From an uncultured Flavobacteriales bacterium (GTDB lineage Bacteria > Bacteroidota > Bacteroidia > Palsa-965): a stretch of 17,263 nucleotides of DNA. A model generated the notes under the pieces. That model did not search any database, was not told the origin of the DNA, and saw only the letters and a program-made list of their open reading frames with translations. Below, piece after piece: positions 1-5,730 of the stretch. The position numbers and the translations under genes are program-made. The stretch covers positions 1-17,263 of the forward strand of contig CALJIF010000147.1 of NCBI GenBank assembly GCA_937974275.1, written 5' to 3'. Positions within the stretch are counted from its first letter, which is position 1, and each line of letters starts with the position of its first letter.

Positions 1-1066
1 TGATCCTGATGTAGATGGATTCAACCGTAGCATCAACGATGGTTTGTTGTGTTTAGCGAACGATACATTCTATCACGCTATCCTTCGTCCAAATGGTGCT
101 ACTTCTGCTGACATCATGTTACACTATATTCCTGCAACTGACGGAACCTGGACAGGAATGTCGCACTGGCGCACCACAAACAACCAATGGAACGATATGG
201 CCACTGTAGTGCCAAGTACGTCGGGTGTTTTTACTACGTTAAACAGACAAGGTTGGTTGTTCGCTAACCCGGGTGAACCTTATGTGTTAACAGACGTTCG
301 TCCTGCTGCGCCAACTGTAACTTGTCCAACTGTCTGCGAAAATTCTTCCGGTAACTTATATAGTGTAACAGGCGGAACCGGTAGCGGATATCTTTGGAAC
401 GTTGCGCCAAACGGTACAATTGCTTCCGGACAAGGTGGTGATTCATTATTCGTGGATTGGACAACAGGGTCAGGTTATGTAACAGTGGTTTCTGTATCAC
501 CGACAGGTTGTAATTCTTTACCTGACAGTTGTTTTACTCAGCCGGTTGCTGCTCCACTGGGAGCATTTGCTGATAGCTCGTTCGGTATGTTCAGTAACGA
601 TTTCATTTTCTTCGATCAGTCTGTAGGCGGTAACTCATGGTCATGGGATTTTGGTGATGGTAACTCATCTACATCGCAAAACCCTACGCACGAGTACGGT
701 GCATCTGGAACATACACTGTTGTGTTAACTGTAACTAATGCTGCAGGCTGTGTGGATACAGTAATGCAGGTGGTTACTGTAACAGAAGGTATTTTAATTC
801 CTAACGTGTTTACGCCAAATGGTGACGGCGTTAACGATGAATTCTTTATTCCTAACAGCGGATTGAAAGAATACTCATTGGAAATTTATGATCGTTGGGG
901 CGTTTTGATTTTCAACTCTACTGCTCCTGAAGTTCGTTGGGATGGAAGAACCAATTCCGGCCAACCCTGCACAGATGGAACGTATTATTACATCTTGAAA
1001 GCTGTATCTAATACCGCTGATTATAGCACAACAGGCTTCTTGACCTTGTTTGGCTCACAGCGATAA
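1..1066 (+). CDS. Secreted PKD-domain protein with type IX secretion C-terminal sorting domain (5'-truncated by window edge)
   Basis: The frame is open to the left edge, so only the last ~354 residues are visible; a TTG at 44 is internal, not a credible start. Seen in order: a poorly recognisable segment (nt 1-310), a Ser/Gly/Thr-rich PKD-like or Ig-like domain (about nt 314-545), a PKD domain (about nt 570-790) with the hallmark WDFGDG motif near nt 644, and a C-terminal gliding-motility-associated CHU_C domain (about nt 797-1063) with NVFTPNGDGVND, a YDRWG segment and a DGTYYY segment. Family knowledge: CHU_C domains are type B sorting signals that send proteins through the outer membrane by the type IX system, for release or cell-surface attachment; PKD domains are extracellular beta-sandwich spacers or glycan/protein contacts. 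The catalytic or adhesive part, if any, lies upstream of the window. It ends at TAA just before a strong terminator and converges on the engB operon. Role beyond being an exported surface protein is not deducible. Confidence 0.9.
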   Translation, partial: DPDVDGFNRSINDGLLCLANDTFYHAILRPNGATSADIMLHYIPATDGTWTGMSHWRTTNNQWNDMATVVPSTSGVFTTLNRQGWLFANPGEPYVLTDVRPAAPTVTCPTVCENSSGNLYSVTGGTGSGYLWNVAPNGTIASGQGGDSLFVDWTTGSGYVTVVSVSPTGCNSLPDSCFTQPVAAPLGAFADSSFGMFSNDFIFFDQSVGGNSWSWDFGDGNSSTSQNPTHEYGASGTYTVVLTVTNAAGCVDTVMQVVTVTEGILIPNVFTPNGDGVNDEFFIPNSGLKEYSLEIYDRWGVLIFNSTAPEVRWDGRTNSGQPCTDGTYYYILKAVSNTADYSTTGFLTLFGSQR

Positions 1067-1082
1067 ACAATAGATACTTGAT

Positions 1083-1115
1083 AAAAAAAAGACCCGCTAT
1101 AACGGGTCTTTTTTT
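1083..1115. terminator. Bidirectional intrinsic terminator between convergent genes
   Basis: A perfect 6-bp GC-rich stem (GACCCG at 1091-1096 pairing with CGGGTC at 1103-1108, six-base loop) is flanked by eight A's on the left (1083-1090) and seven T's on the right (1109-1115). It therefore reads as stem plus U-tract on both strands. It lies 24 bp after the stop of the secreted PKD/CHU_C gene, and its T-tract reaches into the stop codon of engB (1114-1116), so one element can end both converging transcripts. Confidence 0.9.
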
Positions 1116-1710
1116 ATTTCAGTTGATTGTGCTCTTCTATAAACTCCATCAATTCTTCACGCCCCATCTTCGATTCCGAAGAGGTGAAAAAACAATTGGG
1201 CAATTCTTCCCAATAATTAAGCAGCTCCTTTTTGTAAACGGCAAACATTTTCTGAATCTGATTTTTCGATTGCTTGTCGCACTTCGTAAACACAATGCAG
1301 AACGGAATATTATTTTCACCCAGATTATTCATGAAGGAAATATCAATCGGCTGCGGAGGAATTCTGCTGTCTACGAGCACAAATACACAACGTAGATTAG
1401 CCCGTTTCATAATGTAATAGGTGATGAGCTTGTCAAATTTCTCACGCAATTCCTTGGAAACCTTTGCATACCCGTAACCGGGTAAGTCAACGAGATACCA
1501 ATTTTCATTAATCAGAAAATGATTGATAAGTTGTGTTTTTCCGGGGCGCCCCGATGTTTTTGCGAGCTTACTATGGTTAGTCAGCATGTTGATCAGAGAA
1601 CTCTTTCCAACATTAGATCTTCCGATAAACGCATATTCCGGCAAAGTTGTAACAGGACATTCGTCCGCACGTGCACTACTCTTAATGAATTTGGCTGACT
1701 TGATTTGCAT
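1114..1710 (-). CDS. engB: Ribosome-biogenesis GTP-binding protein EngB/YsxC (YihA)
   Basis: Small TRAFAC-class GTPase needed for late assembly of the 50S ribosomal subunit. All five G motifs are visible (numbering from the GTG at 1722): G1 GRSNVGKSS at 34-42, G2 TSGRPGKTQ at 56-64 with the switch-I Thr, G3 DLPGYGYAKV from 79, G4 TKCD at 146-149 and G5 SSE at 181-183. Two starts are possible. A GTG at 1722 gives 202 residues and overlaps the upstream acyltransferase gene by 8 nt. The ATG at 1710 gives 198 residues, begins MQIKSAKFI like many family members and clears the upstream stop by 4 nt; I chose the ATG. It is the last gene of a three-gene minus-strand operon, and its stop lies inside the shared terminator. 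Being downstream of lipid acyltransferases looks like transcriptional convenience, not a functional link. Identity is secure; only the start is uncertain. Confidence 0.95.
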   Translation of the reverse strand: MQIKSAKFIKSSARADECPVTTLPEYAFIGRSNVGKSSLINMLTNHSKLAKTSGRPGKTQLINHFLINENWYLVDLPGYGYAKVSKELREKFDKLITYYIMKRANLRCVFVLVDSRIPPQPIDISFMNNLGENNIPFCIVFTKCDKQSKNQIQKMFAVYKKELLNYWEELPNCFFTSSESKMGREELMEFIEEHNQLK

Positions 1711-1714
1711 TACT

Positions 1715-2671
1715 TTACTCACGTGCTTTAAGTTCTTCTATGTATGACGTAACGTGGCGTTCCTTTTTCGAATCGTAGATATCTGCAATCGTAACCATAA
1801 TGCCGGTTTCGTCAACGTCACCAAACTCACCGTTTACTGCGGTGCCAAAGTTTTTCATGGTTGCACTTAAGTTCATATAAGAGTTCACCAATGGCGGAAT
1901 AAATTCGTCTCTCGAACGAACATAGGCATTCAGCAAACGATGACCATCCTTGTATGGTAATCCTTTCAACTCTGTAACGAACGCGGTAGTATCTGTTTGC
2001 GGAATTACTCTGAAAATTGGAGTGACAAGTTGATCGTGATCCGGAAAGTAATAATCCATAAATGCCATGATGTGATCACGCGCCGCAACATCGTAATGTC
2101 GATACATAGTAACTTTTCCGAAGAAGTAGAGAATGTCTTTGTGATCGATCACCAACGCGCCCAATCCGTCCCACAAATTATCCAGAGAAAATAAACCTTT
2201 TCTGTTGGACGAAGATGGCTGATATTGAGGTTGTATGAAAGATCTTCCCAACTCAATAGTGTACGGTAGATAATTCTTTTTAAATGTTTCAGAGAATGTG
2301 AAAAGTTCAGTAGTGGCGAGGTGATAATGACCATGTTCGTCCAATGCTTTATCGCACCGGATGAAACGATAACCACCAACAATCTCCATGTCAATGGGAT
2401 TCCAAACAATTAATTGCTCGTAGCAACGAGGACCTAAATCAAATTCATCCAGATCACAGTCTTTCCCGGTCCCGCCACCTGCAGCGCGAAACGTTACTTC
2501 GCGAAGTCTTCCTATTTCCTTTAAAGTATTTGGCGCATTATTGTCATTAATGATGTAAATCTCGTTGTTACCATTATTGGTATTACGAACAAACGTCGAA
2601 CTATTGAGTTCGCTTTTAAGCGTGGCTTTATCAATCGGATCAATAATCGGCTTCATCATATCAATACTCAT
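1715..2671 (-). CDS. GNAT-fold N-acyltransferase of the OlsB/GlsB (amino-acid lipid) type
   Basis: 318 residues. It resembles the hemolysin-like/OlsB acyltransferase family, which moves a 3-hydroxy fatty acid from acyl-ACP to the alpha-amino group of ornithine or glycine. Seen: the family signature EIGRLREVTFR at 52-62, followed by a DLDEFD segment at 73-78; a core VGGYRF strand at 98-103; and ELGRSFI at 140-146, the part of the fold that holds the acyl donor. Its start codon overlaps the stop of the upstream PlsC-like gene in an ATGA junction, giving strict coupling. Known context: in Bacteroides an N-acyltransferase (GlsB) and a PlsC-like O-acyltransferase (GlsA) are neighbours and make glycine lipids, while OlsB/OlsA pairs make ornithine lipids elsewhere. 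Which amino acid is used here cannot be read from the sequence. ATG codons at residues 5 and 6 are alternative starts. The family is confident, the substrate is not. Confidence 0.75.
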   Translation of the reverse strand: MSIDMMKPIIDPIDKATLKSELNSSTFVRNTNNGNNEIYIINDNNAPNTLKEIGRLREVTFRAAGGGTGKDCDLDEFDLGPRCYEQLIVWNPIDMEIVGGYRFIRCDKALDEHGHYHLATTELFTFSETFKKNYLPYTIELGRSFIQPQYQPSSSNRKGLFSLDNLWDGLGALVIDHKDILYFFGKVTMYRHYDVAARDHIMAFMDYYFPDHDQLVTPIFRVIPQTDTTAFVTELKGLPYKDGHRLLNAYVRSRDEFIPPLVNSYMNLSATMKNFGTAVNGEFGDVDETGIMVTIADIYDSKKERHVTSYIEELKARE

Positions 2672-3507
2672 TGTTTTGTAAACGGTCCCGGACGCTGATC
2701 ACGAATAGCATACACCTGATCACGAAACAATCGGGCCCACTCTCTCGGTGATTTCGATTTATCAAGGTGCGTCGACATAACCGGTCGGTCAAATATAATC
2801 CGAATGGTTTTATTCTTCTGCTTGTACATCTCATCAACGAGATAAAACATTTCGATATTAGCTTTTATGCCTAAACGTTTTCGCCATAATGCGAGATTGT
2901 AAAAGAAAGGAGAGTTAGCACCTTCTATAAAAGCAGGCACTATAGGTTGATGATATTGTACTGCTTTGTTAACGAAACTTTTTTTCCATTCTAAATCGCT
3001 GACTTCCCCGTTTTGCTTACGCGATACAAGACCCGCAGGGAAAATCAGAATCGCATGCTCGGACCGATATGCAGCTTCAATTTTTTCCGCCTCACGTTGC
3101 GTTCCATGTTTATTAACAGGTACAAAAAATTCTTGTAACGGTTCCAGGTGCAATAAAATGTCGTTGACCAGAAATTGAATATCGCGCCGCTGATTATAAA
3201 CACCTTCAATCAATGCCAGTCCGTCAAGCCCTCCCAGTGGATGATTGCCGACAATGTAACAACCACCTTGCGCGGGAATGTGCTCTACTCCTTGCGATTC
3301 GATACGTACATCAAACTCACGAAAAACTTCATGTATAAATGCTATCCCTTTTTTGTTTCCGTGAAGCGCCATGAATTTGTTGACATCAGCTTCGTGCAAA
3401 ATGCGTTTAATATAACGCAGCACAGGGCCCGGCAACCACTTCAATAAACGTGGATTTTTGGACGCAATGATTTTCTCGATGTCTATAAATCGTTCTTGCT
3501 GATCCAT
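2668..3507 (-). CDS. PlsC-like lysophospholipid/aminolipid O-acyltransferase (GlsA/OlsA-like)
   Basis: 279 residues, membrane-associated acyltransferase family. Visible motifs: GNHPLGGLDG at 87-96, the catalytic His/Asp block with His89 and Asp95; FPAG at 156-159, corresponding to the FPEG substrate-phosphate motif; and VPAFIEG at 190-196, the fourth family motif. The His-Asp spacing is HX5D, not the textbook HX4D, and FPAG replaces FPEG, so the acceptor may not be a glycerol phosphate. No clear N-terminal transmembrane helix is seen; amphipathic stretches near residues 20-36 could give peripheral membrane contact. It is the first gene of the minus-strand operon and is coupled by a 4-nt ATGA overlap to the GNAT N-acyltransferase. 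The simplest reading is that the GNAT enzyme makes an N-acyl amino acid and this enzyme adds the second, ester-linked chain. A general phospholipid role cannot be excluded. Confidence 0.75.
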   Translation of the reverse strand: MDQQERFIDIEKIIASKNPRLLKWLPGPVLRYIKRILHEADVNKFMALHGNKKGIAFIHEVFREFDVRIESQGVEHIPAQGGCYIVGNHPLGGLDGLALIEGVYNQRRDIQFLVNDILLHLEPLQEFFVPVNKHGTQREAEKIEAAYRSEHAILIFPAGLVSRKQNGEVSDLEWKKSFVNKAVQYHQPIVPAFIEGANSPFFYNLALWRKRLGIKANIEMFYLVDEMYKQKNKTIRIIFDRPVMSTHLDKSKSPREWARLFRDQVYAIRDQRPGPFTKQ

Positions 3508-3514
3508 GCGTTAA

Positions 3515-3528
3515 AGATATCAATATCT
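3515..3528. promoter_or_regulatory. Perfect palindrome in the acyltransferase-operon leader
   Basis: AGATAT and ATATCT flank a 2-bp spacer as an exact inverted repeat, 8 bp upstream of the start codon at 3507 and downstream of the candidate promoter. Its size and symmetry would suit a dimeric repressor. It is AT-rich and only 14 bp, so chance is a real alternative. Confidence 0.25.
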
Positions 3529-3536
3529 CATGACAG

Positions 3537-3566
3537 CAAAAATTATCTAAAACATTGTGTTATCAA
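3537..3566 (-). promoter_or_regulatory. Candidate Bacteroidota-type promoter for the acyltransferase-engB operon
   Basis: On the minus strand a TTG (3566-3564) is followed after 18 bp by TAATTTTTG (3545-3537). This resembles the Bacteroidota housekeeping promoter (-33 TTTG, -7 TAnnTTTG) with one extra base in the -7 element. Transcription would start near 3530, leaving a leader of about 20-25 nt before the ATG at 3507. Spacing and position fit, but the match is imperfect. Confidence 0.35.
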
Positions 3567-3686
3567 CTAATTCTAACGTATTAGAGAAATTTCGCCGAGA
3601 AAACGATTTTTTACCGGTTTCCGATCGTGATGCATTTTAATTGCTCTTGGATGCCCTATAAATAAAGGTCTTTACCTGATTAGTAG

Positions 3687-3725
3687 GTCCAAATAATTGG
3701 TCGGAGATCAAGTTTGGACTTTTTT
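3687..3725 (+). terminator. Terminator/attenuator-like hairpin upstream of the dcw promoter
   Basis: GTCCAAA (3687-3693) pairs with TTTGGAC (3713-3719). Inside it TTGGTC (3697-3702) pairs with GATCAA (3706-3711) with one G-U, and six T's follow (3720-3725). This is the form of an intrinsic terminator on the plus strand, yet no plus-strand gene lies directly upstream. The same TTTGGAC can instead pair with GTCCGGA at 3727-3733 (two G-U pairs), so mutually exclusive structures are possible. It could end a short unannotated RNA or attenuate a long mraZ leader. Confidence 0.4.
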
Positions 3726-3840
3726 GGTCCGGAGAAGAAAGTTGTTCATTTCTCCCACCGTATTTTCCAGGAATTGATTTCGCAAAAATCCAATAAAATC
3801 AATGCATTGAGCGATATCCATAATTCAAAATGGGTCACTT

Positions 3841-3868
3841 TTGACGATGAAATCAGAGAAGTTATCAA
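3841..3868 (+). promoter_or_regulatory. Candidate promoter of the dcw operon
   Basis: TTGACG (3841-3846, within TTTTGAC) and TATCAA (3863-3868) are separated by 16 bp. The upstream half suits both the sigma-70 and Bacteroidota -33 elements; the downstream half lacks the Bacteroidota TTTG. Transcription would start around 3875, inside the MraZ repeats, so bound MraZ would block initiation. The fit with the operator is the main support. Confidence 0.35.
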
Positions 3869-3870
3869 CA

Positions 3871-3900
3871 AAAGTGGGGTAAAGTGGGGTAGGGTGGGAT
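3871..3900 (+). promoter_or_regulatory. MraZ operator: three direct repeats with 10-bp period
   Basis: Three consecutive decamers occur: AAAGTGGGGT, AAAGTGGGGT and AGGGTGGGAT. GTGGG recurs at 3874, 3884 and 3894, exactly one helical turn apart. Known MraZ sites are direct TGGG-type repeats with about 5-nt spacers in E. coli and AAAGTG-type boxes with 3-nt spacers in Mycoplasma; this array satisfies both descriptions. It lies 37-66 bp before the mraZ start codon and next to the candidate promoter, which indicates autorepression of the operon. Confidence 0.85.
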
Positions 3901-3936
3901 TTTATTCTTTATTTTTACCACGTTCAGTTCAAAATC

Positions 3937-4416
3937 ATGATCACTTTAATCGGCGTACACGAAGGAAATGTAGATGCGAAAGCGCGTCTAGTATTGCCTG
4001 CTGCTTTTAAAAAGCAGCTGCAGCCGGTATTGGATAAAGGATTTGTGTTGAAGCGGAGTGTGTTTCAAAAGTGTTTGGAGCTCTATCCGATGTCCGAGTG
4101 GGAAAAGTTGATGCAGGACGTCAACAAGTTGAACCGATTCAAAAAGAAGAATGTCGATTTCATTCGTGCATTTAGTGCCGGAGTGAAAATGGTGGAAATG
4201 GATAGTAGCGGCAGAATTCTGATTCCAAAAGATCTGATGTCTTATGCAGGCATCGGAAAAAATGTAGTCATGTCTTCTGCGGTTAATGTCATTGAAATCT
4301 GGGATAAGGATGCTTACGAAAATGCAATCAACGATCCTGCAGTGGATTTTGGAGCATTAGCGGAAGATGTAATGGGTAGCATGGGTAATAAGGCCGATGA
4401 CATCGATATACCATAA
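3937..4416 (+). CDS. mraZ: Transcriptional regulator MraZ
   Basis: 159 residues, usual length for MraZ, which forms ring-shaped oligomers and binds direct repeats upstream of its own gene to repress the dcw operon. It has two SpoVT/AbrB-like half-domains. The first carries DAKARLVLP at 13-21, where the usual DxKGR has Gly replaced by Ala16; the second carries DSSGRILIP at 89-97, where Lys is replaced by Ser. The DxxxR frame that contacts DNA survives in both. The ATG at 3937 has no Shine-Dalgarno sequence (upstream AGTTCAAAATC), usual for Bacteroidota. It is the first gene of the operon, directly downstream of the matching operator, and its 3' end overlaps rsmH by 20 nt, so the two are translationally coupled. 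Confidence 0.95.
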   Translation: MITLIGVHEGNVDAKARLVLPAAFKKQLQPVLDKGFVLKRSVFQKCLELYPMSEWEKLMQDVNKLNRFKKKNVDFIRAFSAGVKMVEMDSSGRILIPKDLMSYAGIGKNVVMSSAVNVIEIWDKDAYENAINDPAVDFGALAEDVMGSMGNKADDIDIP

Positions 4417-5314
4417 GTCAGTTCTTTTAAATGAATGTCTGGAGGGATTGTTAATCCGACCAAGCGGCATCTACGTTGATGTCACTTTTGGAGGCGGAGG
4501 ACACACACGAGCAATTCTCGATAGACTGAATGAAAATGGTCGCGTAATCGCTTTTGATCAGGATGAAGATGCATTGCAAAATGTACCTGATGATAAACGA
4601 TTTACGCTGGTAGGGCAGAATTTCAGATTTCTGAAAAATTTTCTGCGCTTACACAGTGCCATTCCGGTGCATGGAATTTTAGCCGACTTAGGCATTTCCT
4701 CGCATCAGATTGATCGTCCTGATCGCGGGTTTTCTACTCGCTTTGACGGGCCACTGGATATGCGCATGAATAGAAATGCTACTACTACTGCCGCTGATGT
4801 GCTCAATACATACGAGCCGTATCAGTTGAAAAAAATTTTCTCGCTCTACGGCGAAGTAGAAAATGCAGGACGTTTAACTCAGTTGATTGTAAATGCTCGA
4901 AACGATCAACCAATTCTCACAATAGCAGAATTGAAAGAGGCGATCGCCGGTTGTCTTCCACGTGGAAAAGAGTTTAGGTATCTCGCTCAGGTTTTTCAAG
5001 CGCTGCGTATTGAAATTAATGCAGAGATGAAAGCACTTGAAGAATTACTGAAACAATCTGTTGAGGTATTAGCTCCCGGAGGTCGATTGGTTGTGATTTC
5101 CTATCACTCGTTAGAAGATCGTATGGTGAAAAATTTCATGCGTTCAGGAAACATCGAAGGAAAAGAAGAAAAAGATTTCTATGGAAATCTACTACGACCA
5201 CTTGAGCCTGTGAATAGGAAACCAATAGTTCCAACAGACGAAGAAATTGAATTGAACTCACGCGCACGTAGCGCCAAACTAAGAATAGCAGAAAAACCGC
5301 CGATTGCGGAATGA
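4397..5314 (+). CDS. rsmH: 16S rRNA (cytosine1402-N4)-methyltransferase RsmH (MraW)
   Basis: 305 residues. It uses S-adenosylmethionine to methylate N4 of C1402 in the decoding centre of 16S rRNA. Seen: YHKSVLLNE near the start (5-13), the SAM-binding loop FGGGGH at 31-36, the acidic strand end AFDQDEDA at 52-59, ADLGISSHQ at 96-104, the RsmH-specific block DRGFSTRFDGPLDMRM at 109-124, QALRIEIN at 201-208 and SYHSLEDR at 235-242. Everything expected of an active enzyme is present. The ATG at 4397 lies within mraZ (20-nt overlap), and the product from it begins as the family usually does, so the start is well supported. Its last codon forms an ATGA overlap with the ftsL-like gene. A ribosome enzyme in a wall operon is the normal, conserved dcw arrangement. 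Confidence 0.97.
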   Translation: MTSIYHKSVLLNECLEGLLIRPSGIYVDVTFGGGGHTRAILDRLNENGRVIAFDQDEDALQNVPDDKRFTLVGQNFRFLKNFLRLHSAIPVHGILADLGISSHQIDRPDRGFSTRFDGPLDMRMNRNATTTAADVLNTYEPYQLKKIFSLYGEVENAGRLTQLIVNARNDQPILTIAELKEAIAGCLPRGKEFRYLAQVFQALRIEINAEMKALEELLKQSVEVLAPGGRLVVISYHSLEDRMVKNFMRSGNIEGKEEKDFYGNLLRPLEPVNRKPIVPTDEEIELNSRARSAKLRIAEKPPIAE

Positions 5315-5730
5315 CGAAAAATAAGATAATAGAGAAGAAGCCGATAGAGGAGAAGCCTGAAGTAAAATCAGGTAAAGGGAATGTCGTCACTCGTACCGTT
5401 GGAAGTTTATTAAGTGGTTCCTTCTTATCAAAAGAGCAAGCGCTGCGTTCGTTACCGTTCTTACTTTTTCTAACCGTGGTCGCGTTGTTTTATATCTCCA
5501 ACGGGTATTACGCAGAAGAACAAATTCGCAAACTGAACAGATTGAGCAATGATTTAAAAGAGTTGCGTTCGGAATTCATCATCTCTACTTCTGACGTGAT
5601 GTTCATCAGTAAGCAATCAGAAGTGGCGCGTCGTTCTGCACCATTAGGCATTAAAGAGTCGGTAGAACCTCCGATAAAGATCACGGTTACTTCATCAGAT
5701 TTAGCGGCAGCACAGGATGGAAAGCAATAA
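5311..5730 (+). CDS. ftsL: FtsL-like bitopic cell-division protein
   Basis: 139 residues. The Lys/Glu-rich cytoplasmic tail (about 1-46) is followed by one transmembrane helix (about 48-66, from LPFLLFLTVV) and then a heptad-like segment (about 68-105) with regularly placed Leu/Ile/Val, expected to form the periplasmic coiled coil. The protein is longer than E. coli FtsL because of the cytoplasmic tail and a C-terminal extension (about 110-139). Sequence identity to FtsL is not recognisable by eye; the call rests on topology and on its place between rsmH and ftsI, where FtsL sits in most dcw clusters. FtsL works with FtsQ (and FtsB) to activate FtsW-FtsI at the septum. It is coupled on both sides: ATGA with rsmH and a 14-nt overlap with ftsI. 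Confidence 0.8.
   Translation: MTKNKIIEKKPIEEKPEVKSGKGNVVTRTVGSLLSGSFLSKEQALRSLPFLLFLTVVALFYISNGYYAEEQIRKLNRLSNDLKELRSEFIISTSDVMFISKQSEVARRSAPLGIKESVEPPIKITVTSSDLAAAQDGKQ

Larger units (their letters stand above)
3508..3936. other. Divergent intergenic region between the acyltransferase operon and the dcw operon
   Basis: This 429-bp stretch has no convincing gene. From left to right I see a palindrome and a candidate minus-strand promoter (3515-3566), an AT-rich stretch without clear features (about 3567-3685), a hairpin followed by six T's (3687-3725), a plain stretch (about 3740-3835), a candidate plus-strand promoter (3841-3868) and the MraZ operator (3871-3900). GTTATCAAC occurs twice (3559-3567 and 3861-3869), each time inside a candidate promoter. 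A 98-codon open frame from a TTG at 3714 runs through the operator into mraZ in the wrong frame and is not credible. Confidence 0.7.

Noticed and set aside
3862..3870. TTATCAACA as a DnaA box, with TTATCAACT at 3560-3568
   Set aside because: Each differs from the TTATCCACA consensus at a key position, there is no cluster, and the sites sit within candidate promoters; no origin features are visible.
3714..4010. 98-codon plus-strand open frame starting at a TTG in the intergenic region
   Set aside because: It crosses the MraZ operator and runs 74 nt into mraZ in another frame, has a weak start, and its product resembles nothing known; the mraZ start and operator explain the region better.
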